DNA of 64,000 nucleotides. Source: Pseudomonas lactis. GTDB lineage: Bacteria > Pseudomonadota > Gammaproteobacteria > Pseudomonadales > Pseudomonadaceae. The notes beneath the pieces are model-generated. The model searched no databases, was not told the origin of the DNA, and saw only the letters and a list, made by a program, of their open reading frames with translations. The stretch spans positions 248,001-312,000 of the forward strand of contig NZ_JYLO01000007.1 of assembly GCF_001439845.1 (NCBI RefSeq). Reading direction: 5' to 3'. Positions within the stretch are counted from its first letter, which is position 1. Every line of letters begins with the position of its first letter. A program made the translations under genes and the position numbers. This document shows, piece after piece, positions 20,861 through 30,995 of this stretch.

Positions 20861-21856
20861 CTATTGTCCCAACTTGAGGCGAGCAGTCTCGCCACTGGTG
20901 AACGGCGCCACGTCTACAGGCTGGCCGTTGTAGGCCACTTGCGCGCCACGGGCAAAGCCCAGACGCAGCGTCAAAGGAGGCTTGCCGCCCTGGTCAAGCG
21001 TATCTCCCTTACGCTTCAAACCGCTGAACAGCACTTTGCCGTTGCCATCGGTGACCTGCGTCCAGCAGTCAGCGATGAAGGTAATCTGTACGCGCCCATC
21101 ACCGGCGATCAACGCAGGGGTGGTGGGAGGCGACATCGCCGGCGCTGCGGGTGCGGCTGGCGCAGGGGTCGCAGGAGCAGGTGTCGGAACCACCGGAGCC
21201 TGGGCCACGGGTGCTGCCGGAGCGGTTGGAACCGCCGGAGCCGGCACCGCAGCCGTCACAGCCGGGGCCGTGCCAGCGTCTGGCGCGGGTTGCTCGGCAG
21301 TGGCCGGCGCTTGCGGCGCGGCTTGCCCTTCTACCACGGCCTGGTCTTCCGGCTCGTCCAACGGGTGAATCTGGGTAGTGCCGTCGGCGCTTTCGACTTC
21401 GACATGTTCCATGGCATTGCTGGTCAGGTCTTTGTTGCGCTGGGAGGTCTGGTCCTGCCACCAGACAAAACCGCCGCCGACCACGGCAATCAGCAACAAC
21501 AGGCTGACAATTCGCAAAATCGTGTGGGAAACCCGCGTTGGCTCCTCGATACGCCCCAACCCATGGACATTACTGCCCTGGGCGTCGGTACCGGTGAACT
21601 GGTCGAACTCCTGGACCAGCACGGCCTGGTCGATACCCAGCAATTTGGCATAGGCGCGGATATAGCCGCGGGCAAAGGTGTGCCCAGGCAGCTTGTCGAA
21701 CGCGCCGGCTTCCAGATTGGCCAGGGAGGTGCTGGTCAAATTGAGCTTGAGGGCCACTTCCGCCAGCGACCAACCATTGCTTTCGCGGGCCTGGCGCAAG
21801 GTTTCGCCTGGGTTGACGCGATTAGCTGCTACATCTTCCGGGTGCGCGGCTTTCAT
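20861..21856 (-). CDS. rodZ: Cytoskeletal protein RodZ
   Basis: Bitopic membrane protein that links MreB to the elongation machinery and supports rod shape. The N-terminal Cro/C1-type helix-turn-helix domain (about 15-85, [20 protein letters not shown]) lacks a DNA-binding role in the family. A single membrane helix (about 113-133), a very Pro/Ala-rich periplasmic linker (about 180-250) and a C-terminal beta domain follow. Two ATGs are adjacent (21859 and 21856). The second is chosen because GGAG is too close to the first. The start overlaps the pilW stop. Confidence 0.93.
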   Translation of the reverse strand: MKAAHPEDVAANRVNPGETLRQARESNGWSLAEVALKLNLTSTSLANLEAGAFDKLPGHTFARGYIRAYAKLLGIDQAVLVQEFDQFTGTDAQGSNVHGLGRIEEPTRVSHTILRIVSLLLLIAVVGGGFVWWQDQTSQRNKDLTSNAMEHVEVESADGTTQIHPLDEPEDQAVVEGQAAPQAPATAEQPAPDAGTAPAVTAAVPAPAVPTAPAAPVAQAPVVPTPAPATPAPAAPAAPAMSPPTTPALIAGDGRVQITFIADCWTQVTDGNGKVLFSGLKRKGDTLDQGGKPPLTLRLGFARGAQVAYNGQPVDVAPFTSGETARLKLGQ

Positions 21857-22614
21857 CATTGCTCCGACAGGTATTGCTGATATTCCGGCGTACCGGGATA
21901 GAGTCGTTCGAGTTGCTGGCCAAAACGTGCGGCCGTGTCGTGTTCTTCATGAACCGTCGCCAGGCGCACACCGAGCAATAGACTACGTGCATTTTGCCCG
22001 CTGAGCAGGCTAAAACGCTCGTAATAGTCACGTGCCGGCACATAATGCCTGTCTTCGTAAGACAACTCAGCCATTTCGAGCAATGCCCGTGGCTGGTGAC
22101 TGTTCAAATGCAGGGCTTTTTCCAGTTGCTGGCGGGCGCTGTCGCGTTGGCCGAGGCGCATCGAGGTTACACCGAGGTTCTCGAACACCCGCGAACGCTG
22201 CGGGTAGAGAGTATCGGTGGCGGCTTGCTGGAAATAACGTGACGCCAGGTCATACCGTTGCTGCTCGAACAGGAAACTGCCGTAGTTGTTCAGCAGCCGC
22301 GGGTCGGCAGGACGGGAGGCCAGGGCCTTGTGAAAATAGCGGTCGGCCAGCTCGGGCTCGGCCTGGGCCTGAAACACCAGGGCCAGCGCAGCATTGGCAT
22401 CAGCATCATCGGCGTCCAGCTCAAGGGCCTTTTTCAACGGCACCTTGGCCTGCTCGCTCATGCCTTGGCGCAGGTACCCCAAACCCAGTTGCACATAGGC
22501 AACTCGCGCCTCATCACGGCCTTTATCAGTGCGCAACGGGCTGTCATGGCCCGATGAAACGCAACCGGCCACGAGGCCGGTAAACAGTAAAAGCAGCGCA
22601 AGGCGCAAGGGCAT
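21856..22614 (-). CDS. pilW: Type IV pilus biogenesis/stability lipoprotein PilW (PilF)
   Basis: Outer-membrane pilotin-type lipoprotein that promotes multimerisation of the PilQ secretin. A signal peptide ends at the lipobox LVAGC, with acylated C18. The mature part of this 252-residue protein is a solenoid of about six TPR repeats, for example YVQLGLGYLRQGMSEQAKVP, LNNYGSFLFEQQRYDLASRY and NLGVTSMRLGQRDSARQQLE. It lies between rlmN and rodZ, its standard position in Pseudomonas, and overlaps rodZ. Confidence 0.95.
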   Translation of the reverse strand: MPLRLALLLLFTGLVAGCVSSGHDSPLRTDKGRDEARVAYVQLGLGYLRQGMSEQAKVPLKKALELDADDADANAALALVFQAQAEPELADRYFHKALASRPADPRLLNNYGSFLFEQQRYDLASRYFQQAATDTLYPQRSRVFENLGVTSMRLGQRDSARQQLEKALHLNSHQPRALLEMAELSYEDRHYVPARDYYERFSLLSGQNARSLLLGVRLATVHEEHDTAARFGQQLERLYPGTPEYQQYLSEQ

Positions 22615-22626
22615 AGAGATCCTCTC

Positions 22627-23775
22627 TCAGATTCGATTCACAGCGATTTGCGGCAAATCTTCAGCGGCGTTAAGTTCGCGCACGGCGATATAACGTTCAC
22701 TGCGGCGGGTGCGGTCCATCACCTGCCCTACCAATTGGCCACACGCGGCGTCGATGTCTTCACCACGGGTGGTTCGCACAGTGACGTTATAGCCGGCCTG
22801 GTGCAGTTGATCCTGGAAACGACGGATGGCGTTGTTGCTCGGCCGCTCGTAGCCAGAATGGGGAAACGGGTTGAACGGGATCAAGTTGATCTTGCACGGG
22901 GTGTCCTTGAGCAATTCGATCATCTCGACCGCGTGTTCCAGCTTGTCATTGACGTCCTTGAGCATGGTGTACTCAATGGTCAACACACGCTTTTCACCCA
23001 GGGTCGCCATATAACGCTGGCACGACTCGAGCAGCATCTTAAGCGGATACTTCTTGTTGATCGGCACCAATTGGTTACGCAATGCGTCATTAGGTGCGTG
23101 CAGCGACAACGCAAGGGAGACGTCAATGTGCTTGGCCAGCTCATCGATCATCGGTACCACGCCGGAGGTCGACAGGGTCACACGGCGCTTGGAGATGCCG
23201 TAGCCCAGGTCGTCCATCATCAGGTGCATGGCCGCAATCACGTTGTCGAAGTTCAGCAGCGGCTCACCCATGCCCATCATCACCACGTTGGTGATGGCAC
23301 GGTCGACGGTCGCCGGGACGCTGCCAAAGGATTTGTTGGCAATCCACACCTGGCCGATAACTTCGGCGGCGGTGAGGTTGCTATTGAAGCCTTGCTTGCC
23401 GGTGGAGCAGAAACTGCAATCCAGGGCACAGCCTGCCTGGGACGAAACGCACAAAGTGCCACGTTTGCCCTGGGGAATGTACACGGTCTCGACACAGCTG
23501 CCGGACGCCACGCGCACGACCCACTTACGGGTACCGTCGCTGGAGATGTCCTCGCTGACCACTTCGGGACCACGCACCTCGGCAATGGCCTTGAGCTTGT
23601 CGCGCAGGGCCTTGCTGACGTTCGTCATGGCGTCGAAATCGTCGACGCCAAAGTGGTGAATCCACTTCATTACCTGACCGGCACGGAAACGCTTCTCCCC
23701 GATTGAGTCGAAGAATTTCTCCATTTCCGGCTGAGTCAGACCCAGCAGGTTGGTTTTAACAGTCGATGTAGTCAT
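22627..23775 (-). CDS. rlmN: Dual-specificity 23S rRNA/tRNA adenine-C2 methyltransferase RlmN
   Basis: Radical-SAM enzyme that methylates A2503 of 23S rRNA and A37 of some tRNAs. The 382-residue protein has the radical-SAM cluster motif CALDCSFC (C116, C120, C123) and the resolving cysteine C345 in [11 protein letters not shown]. Further conserved blocks are GMGEPLLN and [10 protein letters not shown]. The gene is 12 bp upstream of pilW and 29 bp downstream of ndk, so it is likely read from the ndk promoter. Confidence 0.98.
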   Translation of the reverse strand: MTTSTVKTNLLGLTQPEMEKFFDSIGEKRFRAGQVMKWIHHFGVDDFDAMTNVSKALRDKLKAIAEVRGPEVVSEDISSDGTRKWVVRVASGSCVETVYIPQGKRGTLCVSSQAGCALDCSFCSTGKQGFNSNLTAAEVIGQVWIANKSFGSVPATVDRAITNVVMMGMGEPLLNFDNVIAAMHLMMDDLGYGISKRRVTLSTSGVVPMIDELAKHIDVSLALSLHAPNDALRNQLVPINKKYPLKMLLESCQRYMATLGEKRVLTIEYTMLKDVNDKLEHAVEMIELLKDTPCKINLIPFNPFPHSGYERPSNNAIRRFQDQLHQAGYNVTVRTTRGEDIDAACGQLVGQVMDRTRRSERYIAVRELNAAEDLPQIAVNRI

Positions 23776-23804
23776 GGATTCACCCTCACTCTTTAAGCCG
23801 ATGC

Positions 23805-24230
23805 TTAGCGAGCGGTTACTTCAGTAGCAGCGAAAAAGTACGAGATTTCGCGAGCAGCGGCAGCTTCGGAGTCCGAGCCGTGAACAGCGTTGGCGTCGAT
23901 GGATTCAGCGAAGTCAGCACGGATGGTGCCAGCAGCCGCTTCTTTAGGGTTGGTAGCGCCCATCAGCTCACGGTTCAGAGCGATAGCGTTTTCGCCTTCC
24001 AGAACCTGAACAACAACAGGACCGGAGATCATGAAGGCAACCAGGTCGCCGAAGAAGCCACGAGCGCTGTGCTCAGCGTAGAAGCCTTCAGCTTCAGCCT
24101 TGGACAGTTGCTTGAGTTTCGAAGCTACAACCTTCAGGCCGGCTTTTTCGAAACGAGTGGTGATCTCGCCGATGACGTTTTTTGCAACAGCGTCAGGCTT
24201 GATGATGGAGAAAGTACGTTGAACAGCCAT
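23805..24230 (-). CDS. ndk: Nucleoside diphosphate kinase
   Basis: Transfers the gamma-phosphate among nucleoside di- and triphosphates through a phosphohistidine. The 141 residues are full length. The start is [15 protein letters not shown], and the active-site H117 is in NAVHGSDS. It follows the isc operon but a terminator-like hairpin lies between iscX and ndk. A TATAAT within that hairpin may supply its own promoter. Confidence 0.98.
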   Translation of the reverse strand: MAVQRTFSIIKPDAVAKNVIGEITTRFEKAGLKVVASKLKQLSKAEAEGFYAEHSARGFFGDLVAFMISGPVVVQVLEGENAIALNRELMGATNPKEAAAGTIRADFAESIDANAVHGSDSEAAAAREISYFFAATEVTAR

Positions 24231-24261
24231 GGTGTAACTCCAGAAACGGTAATTTACGAAA

Positions 24262-24304
24262 AATTAAACCCGCGAATTATACGCGGGTTATTGGGTATTG
24301 CCTA
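24262..24304 (-). promoter_or_regulatory. Isc-operon terminator hairpin overlapping a predicted ndk promoter
   Basis: On the minus strand an 8-bp stem AACCCGCG/CGCGGGTT (24267-24289) is followed by TAATTTTT, an intrinsic terminator shape after iscX. The loop contains TATAAT (24276-24281). A 4/6 match to a -35 (TAGGCA, 24299-24304) lies 17 bp upstream. The same bases may therefore end isc transcription and start ndk transcription. Confidence 0.5.
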
Positions 24305-24321
24305 ACTGCGTGAGGGAGGCG

Positions 24322-24522
24322 TCAGTCCTGTTCTTCTTTCCAGGCAGTCTGGATAGCTTCCAGGACCTTTTCACCACCACGATCACGCTCATCTTCGAAC
24401 CCAGGCAACGCCATGACCATGTCACGCAAAGCCACAAAGTTCAGGGAGTAAGGATCCAGATCCGGGTTGCCATCAGCCAACAGGATAGCGATCTCTTGTA
24501 CATCAACCCATTTAAGACTCAT
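24322..24522 (-). CDS. iscX: Fe-S cluster assembly protein IscX
   Basis: A small acidic protein of 66 residues, the normal IscX size. It binds IscS and iron and modulates cysteine desulfurase activity in E. coli. The start ATG at 24522 gives MSLKWVDVQEIAILLAD. The conserved helix LPGFEDERDRGGEKVLEAIQ contains the acidic patch. It is the last gene of the isc operon, 14 bp after fdx. Confidence 0.95.
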   Translation of the reverse strand: MSLKWVDVQEIAILLADGNPDLDPYSLNFVALRDMVMALPGFEDERDRGGEKVLEAIQTAWKEEQD

Positions 24523-24536
24523 GACACTTCCTTGAA

Positions 24537-24878
24537 TCAATGCGGCGCTTCGGCCGCATGGTTGAGCGAATATTTCGGGATTTCGACGGTGAGGTCTTCA
24601 GTCCCCACTTTCGCCTGGCAACTGAGGCGCGACGTCGGCTCCAGGCCCCACGCCCTATCAAGATAGTCTTCTTCCAGGTCGTCAGCCTCATTGAGGCTAT
24701 CGAAACCTTTACGAATGATGCAGTGGCAAGTGGTGCAGGCATTGACACCGCCACAGGCACTTTCGATCTCGATGTGGTTGTCATGCGCGACGTCGAGCAG
24801 GGACTTGCCGGTCTCGGCCTCCACGACCATGCCATCCGGGCAATGCTCCGCGTGCGGTAGAAAAGTGACCTGCGGCAT
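24537..24878 (-). CDS. fdx: ISC-type [2Fe-2S] ferredoxin
   Basis: Electron carrier for Fe-S cluster assembly by IscS/IscU. The protein has 113 residues with cluster ligands C42, C48, C51 and C87 in ACGGVNACTTCHC and RLSCQAK. It belongs to the adrenodoxin-like group, as shown by the C-terminal YSLNH segment. It sits 3 bp after hscA and before iscX. Confidence 0.96.
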   Translation of the reverse strand: MPQVTFLPHAEHCPDGMVVEAETGKSLLDVAHDNHIEIESACGGVNACTTCHCIIRKGFDSLNEADDLEEDYLDRAWGLEPTSRLSCQAKVGTEDLTVEIPKYSLNHAAEAPH

Positions 24879-24881
24879 CAG

Positions 24882-26744
24882 TTATTCCTCAATTTCATTC
24901 AGGTTGCGGCCCGCCAGCGCGGCTTTAACCGTCTGATCCATACGGCGGGCGGCAAAGGCATCAGTCACTTGCGACAGGCGCTTGGTCTGTTGCTCGATGG
25001 CGTAGCCATCGTTGCCTTTCATCAGTTCGGCCAGTTCCTGCATTTGCAGGTCAATGACCATGCGTTCTTCGGCATCCAGCAGGCGCTCGCCATCGGCTTC
25101 AAGGGCACCCTGCACCGCTTCGAGCAGGCGCTGGGCATCTACTTGATGCTCGCGTAATACACGGGCGACCTTATCGTCACCGGCATACTGGAACGAATCC
25201 TTGAGCATCTTGGCGATTTCGCCATCGGTGAGGCCGTAGGACGGCTTGACCTGGATGCTGGCCTCCACGCCCGAAGCCAGCTCACGCGCAGCCACGCTGA
25301 GCAAGCCATCGGCATCGACCTGGAAGGTCACGCGAATCTTGGCGGCACCGGCCACCATCGCCGGAATGCCACGCAATTCAAAGCGCGCCAGGGAACGGCA
25401 GTCGCTGATCAGCTCGCGCTCACCTTGCAGCACATGAATCATCATGGCTGTCTGGCCGTCTTTGTAGGTAGTAAAGTCCTGGGCACGGGCGACGGGGATG
25501 GTGGTGTTGCGCGGAATCACCTTCTCCATCAGGCCACCCATGGTTTCCAGGCCCAGGGACAACGGGATCACGTCGAGCAACAGCAATTCGCCGCCATCGC
25601 GCTTGTTACCAGCCAGGGTATCGGCCTGGATGGCAGCGCCGATGGCGACGACTTGATCCGGGTCGATTTCGGTCAGCGGTTGGCGCCCAAAGGCTTCGGC
25701 GACCGCTTCGCGCACGCGCGGCACGCGGGTGGAACCGCCGACCATGACCACTGCACCGACGTCTTCCAACTCGATACCGGAATCACGCACAGCACGACGA
25801 CATGCTTTGAGGCTGCGGGCGACCATCGGCTCGATCAGCGCATCAAAGGCTTCGCGGGTCAGCTGTGCCGACCAGTCACCGTAGGACACTTCAACAGAAG
25901 CAGCGTCAGTCAGCGCCTCTTTGGCCGCGCAGGCAGTTTGCAGCAGGTTGCGCTGCGCGCCTGGGTCCAGGTCGGCCGATAAGCCAGCACTGCTGATGAT
26001 CCAGCCAGCAATAGCGTGATCGAAATCATCGCCACCCAGGGCGCTGTCGCCGCCGGTCGCGAGCACTTCGAACACACCGCCGGTCAGGCGCAGGATCGAA
26101 ATATCGAAGGTGCCGCCGCCCAGGTCATAAATAGCGACCAGGCCTTCAGCGTGCTGATCGAGGCCGTAGGCCACCGCCGCCGCAGTCGGTTCGTTGAGCA
26201 AGCGCAGCACGTTCAAGCCGGCAAGTTTCGCCGCATCCTTGGTGGCTTGGCGCTGGGCGTCATCGAAATACGCCGGAACAGTGATCACCGCCCCTACCAG
26301 CTCACCGCCCAGGGTGCTTTCTGCACGCTGGCGCAGCACCTTGAGGATATCAGCCGACACTTCCACCGGGCTCTTGGGCCCCTGGACGGTGTCGATGAAC
26401 GGCATATGGGATTCACCGCCGACAAAGCGGTACGGCAGTTGGTCGCCCAATTGCTTGACGTCGGACAACCCACGACCCATCAAGCGCTTGACCGACAACA
26501 CCGTGTTCAAAGGGTCTGCGGACGCGGCCAATTTGGCCGATTCGCCCACTTCAGTGCGGTCGGCGTGATAACGCACGGCGGACGGCAGGATCACCTGCCC
26601 ATCGGCGTCAGGCAGTGGCTCGGACAGGCCGCTGCGCAAGGCAGCAACCAGGGAATTGGTGGTGCCCAGGTCAATCCCGACCGCCAGGCGACGCTGGTGC
26701 GGTTGAGGGCTTTGGCCGGGTTCGGCGATTTGCAGTAGAGCCAT
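24882..26744 (-). CDS. hscA: Fe-S protein assembly chaperone HscA (Hsp70 family)
   Basis: Specialised Hsp70 that, with the J-protein HscB, releases clusters from IscU by binding its LPPVK motif. The 620 residues show the actin-like ATPase domain with GIDLGTTNS near residue 23, [20 protein letters not shown] and [14 protein letters not shown] substrate-binding domain (from about 390) and a helical lid follow. It is preceded by hscB with a 51-bp gap and followed by fdx. Confidence 0.98.
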   Translation of the reverse strand: MALLQIAEPGQSPQPHQRRLAVGIDLGTTNSLVAALRSGLSEPLPDADGQVILPSAVRYHADRTEVGESAKLAASADPLNTVLSVKRLMGRGLSDVKQLGDQLPYRFVGGESHMPFIDTVQGPKSPVEVSADILKVLRQRAESTLGGELVGAVITVPAYFDDAQRQATKDAAKLAGLNVLRLLNEPTAAAVAYGLDQHAEGLVAIYDLGGGTFDISILRLTGGVFEVLATGGDSALGGDDFDHAIAGWIISSAGLSADLDPGAQRNLLQTACAAKEALTDAASVEVSYGDWSAQLTREAFDALIEPMVARSLKACRRAVRDSGIELEDVGAVVMVGGSTRVPRVREAVAEAFGRQPLTEIDPDQVVAIGAAIQADTLAGNKRDGGELLLLDVIPLSLGLETMGGLMEKVIPRNTTIPVARAQDFTTYKDGQTAMMIHVLQGERELISDCRSLARFELRGIPAMVAGAAKIRVTFQVDADGLLSVAARELASGVEASIQVKPSYGLTDGEIAKMLKDSFQYAGDDKVARVLREHQVDAQRLLEAVQGALEADGERLLDAEERMVIDLQMQELAELMKGNDGYAIEQQTKRLSQVTDAFAARRMDQTVKAALAGRNLNEIEE

Positions 26745-26795
26745 GGTAATCAGGTCTTATCTGTCTATCAGGCGTGCATCACGGGCAGCACTGGG

Positions 26796-27317
26796 TTAAT
26801 CGTCGAGGCGCTCTTCTAGCTGGCGCACTTCGTAGGTGAGCTTGTCGAGGAATTGCATGCGCCGCATCAGGCGTTCGGCCTGCTCACGTTGCGCCGCATC
26901 ATCCCAACAGGCTGCGAAGCTTTCGTTGAGCTCATCCTGGGCCGCCTTCAGACGGCGCTTGAAGACCACGACACCCGCCACATCGGCTTCGTCCTGCAAG
27001 TCTTCGAGCTCTTCGCGCCACTGCATCTGCTGCATCAGGAAGTCCGGGTCATGCACGGTGACTTCCATCGGCAACTCGCCGCCCGTCATCGCCAGTAAAT
27101 AACGTGCGCGTTTCGGGGGGCTTTTTAGCGTCTGATAGGCTTCGTTGAGGCTGGCCGATTGCTCCAGCGCCAAGCGTTGCTCACGCTCGGAAGCGTCGGC
27201 AAAGCGGTCCGGATGCACGCCACGCGCCAATTCACGGTAGCGCGTGGCAAGCTGCTCAAGGTCCAGCCGAAAGCTCGGCTGCAGCTCGAATAAAGCGAAA
27301 TGACAAGGAGTACCCAC
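26796..27317 (-). CDS. hscB: Fe-S protein assembly co-chaperone HscB (GTG start)
   Basis: J-domain co-chaperone that delivers IscU to HscA. The GTG at 27317 is chosen as start because it gives the family N-terminus [16 protein letters not shown] and 173 residues, and has GAGG upstream. The ATG at 27356 would add 13 residues that read into iscA. The HPD motif of the J domain is at 35-37 (GVHPDRF). The C-terminal three-helix domain binds IscU. It starts 8 bp after iscA. Confidence 0.95.
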   Translation of the reverse strand: MGTPCHFALFELQPSFRLDLEQLATRYRELARGVHPDRFADASEREQRLALEQSASLNEAYQTLKSPPKRARYLLAMTGGELPMEVTVHDPDFLMQQMQWREELEDLQDEADVAGVVVFKRRLKAAQDELNESFAACWDDAAQREQAERLMRRMQFLDKLTYEVRQLEERLDD

Positions 27318-27325
27318 GAGTAGCC

Positions 27326-27649
27326 TCAGATGTTGAAGCTTTCGCCGCAGCCACATTCACCGCGCACGTTAGGGTTGTTGAACTTGAAGCCTTCGTTCAA
27401 CCCTTCCTTGACGAAATCGAGTTCGGTGCCGTCCAGGTAGGTCAGACTTTTCGGGTCGATAATCACTTTCTCGCCGTGACTTTCGAACACCTGATCCTCT
27501 GCAACCACCTCGTCGACAAACTCCAGCACGTAGGCAAGGCCGGAACAGCCCGTGGTGCGTACACCCAGACGAATCCCCTCACCTTTACCGCGCCCATTCA
27601 GGGAGCGGCGAATGTGCTGCGCAGCCGCTTCTGTCATGCTGATAGCCAT
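27326..27649 (-). CDS. iscA: A-type Fe-S carrier IscA
   Basis: Carries and delivers Fe-S clusters to target proteins. The 107 residues begin at the ATG at 27649 ([17 protein letters not shown]). The three invariant cysteines are C35 in TTGCSGLAY, and C99 and C101 in GECGCGESF. It lies 28 bp after iscU in the isc operon. Confidence 0.96.
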   Translation of the reverse strand: MAISMTEAAAQHIRRSLNGRGKGEGIRLGVRTTGCSGLAYVLEFVDEVVAEDQVFESHGEKVIIDPKSLTYLDGTELDFVKEGLNEGFKFNNPNVRGECGCGESFNI

Positions 27650-27677
27650 CGTTGACTCCTTACTCGTCGCCAAATGC

Positions 27678-28064
27678 TTAGATCAAGCCTTTCTTCTGCT
27701 TGTAGTCGCGAACGGCCGCCTTGATGGCGTCTTCCGCGAGTACCGAGCAGTGGATTTTCACTGGCGGCAGCGCCAGTTCTTCGGCCAGCTGGGTGTTGCT
27801 GATGGTGACAGCCTCATCCAAGGTCTTGCCTTTCATCCATTCGGTCGCCAAGGAACTGGAGGCGATGGCCGAACCGCAGCCGTAAGTCTTGAATTTGGCG
27901 TCTTCGATAACACCAGCATCGTTGACCTTGATCTGCAGGCGCATCACATCGCCGCACGCCGGAGCGCCGACCATGCCGGTGCCGACATCAGGATCTTCCG
28001 CGTTCATCTTGCCGACGTTGCGCGGGTTTTCGTAGTGGTCGATGACCTTTTCGCTGTAAGCCAT
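27678..28064 (-). CDS. iscU: Fe-S cluster scaffold IscU
   Basis: Scaffold on which [2Fe-2S] clusters are built from IscS sulfur. The 128 residues include ligands C37 (with D39), C63 and C106, and the HscA recognition motif LPPVK at 99-103. It begins [18 protein letters not shown], as in the family. A 99-bp gap separates it from iscS. Confidence 0.98.
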   Translation of the reverse strand: MAYSEKVIDHYENPRNVGKMNAEDPDVGTGMVGAPACGDVMRLQIKVNDAGVIEDAKFKTYGCGSAIASSSLATEWMKGKTLDEAVTISNTQLAEELALPPVKIHCSVLAEDAIKAAVRDYKQKKGLI

Positions 28065-28163
28065 GGTACTGAATCCTCACTCATCAGGGCCGCTCTGGAA
28101 CCCTGTAGAAACGCCTGCGTTTTCCGCCACGTTCCTACAGAGCTTGGGTGGCGGCTTCTATAG

Positions 28164-29378
28164 TTAGTGTGCCGCCCACTCGATCTTGGAAATATCGACA
28201 CCGTCTTTGTACATGTCCCACAGTGGCGACAGAACGCGCAGCTTGTTGACGGCTTCGCAGACCTTCTGCGCGGCGTAGTCGACTTGCTCTTCGGTGGTGA
28301 AGCGGCCGAACGTAAAGCGGATCGAGCTGTGTGCCAGTTCGTCGTTGCGGCCCAGGGCGCGCAGTACATACGAAGGCTCAAGGGACGCCGAGGTGCAGGC
28401 CGAACCGGACGATACCGCCAGGTCCTTGAGCGCCATGATCAGCGACTCGCCTTCGACGTAGTTGAAGCTCAAATTCAGGTTGTGCGGTACACGGGCGGTC
28501 ATGCTGCCGTTGATGTACAGCTCTTCAAGGTTTTCGACCTGCTTGTAGAAGCGGTCACTCAGCGCCTTGATGCGCACGTTTTCGGCAGCCATGTCTTCCT
28601 TGGCTACACGGAAGGCTTCGCCCATGCCGACGATCTGGTGGGTTGCCAGGGTGCCCGAACGCATGCCGCGCTCGTGACCGCCGCCGTGCATGGTGGCTTC
28701 GATGCGCACGCGAGGCTTGCGGCTTACGTAGAGAGCACCGATGCCTTTAGGGCCGTAAGTCTTGTGGGCAGAGAACGACATCAGGTCGACTTTCAGCTTG
28801 GACAGGTCGATATCGACCTTGCCGGTGGACTGAGCAGCGTCGACGTGCAGCAACACACCCTTGGAGCGGGTGAGTTCGCCGATGGCGGCGATGTCATTGA
28901 TGGTGCCGATTTCGTTGTTCACGTGGATCACCGAAACCAGGATGGTGTCTTCACGCATCGCAGCTTCGATCATGGCCGGGGTGACGATACCGTCGGTGGT
29001 CGGCTCGAGGTAGGTGACCTCGAAACCTTCACGCTCCAGTTGGCGCATGGTGTCCAGGACAGCCTTGTGCTCAATCTTGGTGGTGATCAGGTGTTTGCCT
29101 TTGGTCGCGTAGAAATGCGCCGCGCCCTTGATAGCCAGGTTGTCGGACTCGGTGGCACCGGAGGTCCAGACGATTTCGCGCGGGTCGGCATTGACCAGGT
29201 CAGCGACTTGGCGACGAGCGTTCTCGACCGCTTCCTCGGCTTTCCAGCCGAACACGTGGGAACGGGAGGCCGGGTTGCCGAAGTTTCCGTCGACCAGCAG
29301 GCATTCGCTCATTTTTTGCGCGACACGCGGATCAACCGGGGTGGTCGCTGAGTAATCAAGGTAAATCGGCAATTTCAT
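28164..29378 (-). CDS. iscS: Cysteine desulfurase IscS
   Basis: PLP enzyme that removes sulfur from cysteine as an enzyme-bound persulfide, for Fe-S clusters and thiolated tRNA. The 404 residues are standard length. PLP lysine K206 is in [10 protein letters not shown]. The sulfur-accepting C328 lies in the mobile loop [17 protein letters not shown]. The C-terminal IscU/TusA-binding tail is complete. It follows iscR with a 50-bp gap. Confidence 0.98.
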   Translation of the reverse strand: MKLPIYLDYSATTPVDPRVAQKMSECLLVDGNFGNPASRSHVFGWKAEEAVENARRQVADLVNADPREIVWTSGATESDNLAIKGAAHFYATKGKHLITTKIEHKAVLDTMRQLEREGFEVTYLEPTTDGIVTPAMIEAAMREDTILVSVIHVNNEIGTINDIAAIGELTRSKGVLLHVDAAQSTGKVDIDLSKLKVDLMSFSAHKTYGPKGIGALYVSRKPRVRIEATMHGGGHERGMRSGTLATHQIVGMGEAFRVAKEDMAAENVRIKALSDRFYKQVENLEELYINGSMTARVPHNLNLSFNYVEGESLIMALKDLAVSSGSACTSASLEPSYVLRALGRNDELAHSSIRFTFGRFTTEEQVDYAAQKVCEAVNKLRVLSPLWDMYKDGVDISKIEWAAH

Positions 29379-29428
29379 GGACTTTCTCCTAAATCAGGCT
29401 GGCTGGCGTGCCGTTAGCTCTTCGGCTG

Positions 29429-29920
29429 TCACTCGACGGCGGACGCTTCAATCTTGTCCAGACGCGGCGCCTTGGTGTTGCAACGGCGCTGGTCCTGACG
29501 CTGGGCTACTTCTTGCACCTCACGGCGAGTCACAAGATCAGCCAAGCTGATACCACTCAAAAACTCATGGATCTGCAGGCTCAAGTCACACCACAAGTGG
29601 TGCGTCAGGCAGGTGTCGCCGGCATGGCAATCACCCAAACCCTGGCATTTGGTGGCATCGACGGATTCGTTGACCGCGTCGATCACCTGAGCCACCTGAA
29701 TGCCCTGCATGTCGCGGGACAACTGATAGCCACCACCCGGACCGCGAACGCTGGAAACCAGATTGCTACGGCGCAATTTGGCGAACAACTGCTCGAGGTA
29801 GGACAGGGAAATGCCTTGGCGCTCGGAGATATCGGCCAGGGACACCGGCCCAGTTTGCGCGTGCAAGGCCAAGTCGAGCATGGCGGTCACCGCGTATCGG
29901 CCTTTTGTAGTCAGTCTCAT
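29429..29920 (-). CDS. iscR: Fe-S cluster regulator IscR
   Basis: Rrf2-family transcription factor that senses Fe-S status through a [2Fe-2S] cluster and represses the isc operon when loaded. The start is the ATG at 29920 ([19 protein letters not shown]), giving 163 residues. A winged-helix domain spans 1-80. Cluster ligands C92, C98 and C104, with H107, lie in [18 protein letters not shown]. It is the first gene of iscRSUA-hscBA-fdx-iscX. Two adjacent IscR-like sites overlap its promoter, which supports autoregulation. Confidence 0.98.
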   Translation of the reverse strand: MRLTTKGRYAVTAMLDLALHAQTGPVSLADISERQGISLSYLEQLFAKLRRSNLVSSVRGPGGGYQLSRDMQGIQVAQVIDAVNESVDATKCQGLGDCHAGDTCLTHHLWCDLSLQIHEFLSGISLADLVTRREVQEVAQRQDQRRCNTKAPRLDKIEASAVE

Positions 29921-29953
29921 GGACAAGTACCAAGGTGTTTCAGAATGGGAGCA

Positions 29954-30011
29954 AGTATGCGATTCCCGAGTATTTAAGTCAACTATAAGACCTAGTACTT
30001 TAGTCAGGATT
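29954..30011 (-). promoter_or_regulatory. isc promoter with two adjacent IscR type-1-like sites
   Basis: The minus-strand promoter has TTGACT (29977-29982), 17 bp, then CATACT (29954-29959). A near-palindrome reading ATAGTTGACT...ACTCGGGAAT on the minus strand covers 29962-29986. A second related site occupies 29987-30011, exactly 25 bp away. Both resemble the known E. coli type-1 IscR consensus with its YGACT...AGTCR half-sites. This suggests feedback control by holo-IscR. Confidence 0.8.
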
Positions 30012-30107
30012 ACCCGTAAAAAGGGCGCGCGAATCATAGCAGGATGGGGTCGGATCGAACAGCGCAACCAGGCCTGCTGCAAGACCACTGAGCCAATGGA
30101 GATCAAA

Positions 30108-30197
30108 TGTGGGAGCTGGCTTGCCTGCGATAGCTATCTATCAGCTAGCTTATAGGTTGCTGGCCCGCCGCAATCGCAGGCAAGCCAGCTCCCACAG
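30108..30197. repeat. REP inverted pair, family A
   Basis: Arms GTGGGAGCTGGCTTGCCTGC (from 30109) and its inverse (ending 30196) flank about 40 bases. The repeat lies between iscR and cysE. Confidence 0.85.
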
Positions 30198-30207
30198 TGG
30201 ACCACGC

Positions 30208-30993
30208 TCAGCCTGCCTTGGTGGTAGCGGTTTCGTCCTTGATCTCAGCAAAATCCTCTTCGCGCAGCTCAGGCAAGTCTTTGGCACAGTACGGGCTGCC
30301 AAGCTCCTTCAGCGCCCCGCACATACCCTCCAGCTTGCCATCCACCGCCTGCAGATGATCAAGCAATTGACCAATCGCACGAGCCACCGGGTCGGGCATG
30401 TCTTCACTGACGCCATAGGCATCAAAGCCAATCTTCTCGGCCATGGCCTTGCGCTTGGCCTCTTGCTCATCACCGACTTGTGGCTTGACGATGATCCGGC
30501 CCGGAATGCCCACAACCGTGGCACCCGGCGGCACAGCCTTGGTCACTACCGCGTTGGAGCCAACCTTGGCGCCGGCACCCACGGTAAACGGCCCGAGCAC
30601 CTTGGCGCCCGCCCCTACCACCACGCCATCGCCCAGCGTTGGGTGGCGCTTACCCTTGTTCCAGGTGGTGCCGCCCAGGGTCACGCCTTGATAGAGGGTG
30701 ACGTCATCGCCGATCTCAGCCGTTTCGCCAATCACAATGCCCATGCCGTGATCGATAAAGAACCGGCGACCCACCTTGGCACCCGGATGGATCTCGATAC
30801 CGGTCAACCAGCGCCCGAAGTTCGATACCAGCCGCGCCAGCCATTTCCAGCCCATGCCCCACAGGGCGCCGGACAGGCGGTGGATCCAGATCGCATGCAT
30901 GCCCGGGTAGCAGGTCAGCACTTCAAAGGCGTTGCGCGCCGCCGGGTCACGGTGGAAAACACTTTGGATATCTTCTCGCAAACGCTCGAACAT
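30208..30993 (-). CDS. cysE: Serine O-acetyltransferase
   Basis: Acetylates serine with acetyl-CoA, the first step of cysteine synthesis and the supply line for IscS sulfur. The 261 residues comprise an N-terminal helical region and a left-handed beta-helix of hexapeptide repeats (about 60-190). The catalytic His-Asp region reads [20 protein letters not shown], followed by [20 protein letters not shown]. The start lies 2 bp after the trmJ stop, with GGAAGGATT as ribosome site. Next to iscR in the same direction, it links cysteine supply with cluster assembly. Confidence 0.96.
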   Translation of the reverse strand: MFERLREDIQSVFHRDPAARNAFEVLTCYPGMHAIWIHRLSGALWGMGWKWLARLVSNFGRWLTGIEIHPGAKVGRRFFIDHGMGIVIGETAEIGDDVTLYQGVTLGGTTWNKGKRHPTLGDGVVVGAGAKVLGPFTVGAGAKVGSNAVVTKAVPPGATVVGIPGRIIVKPQVGDEQEAKRKAMAEKIGFDAYGVSEDMPDPVARAIGQLLDHLQAVDGKLEGMCGALKELGSPYCAKDLPELREEDFAEIKDETATTKAG

Positions 30994-30995
30994 TT

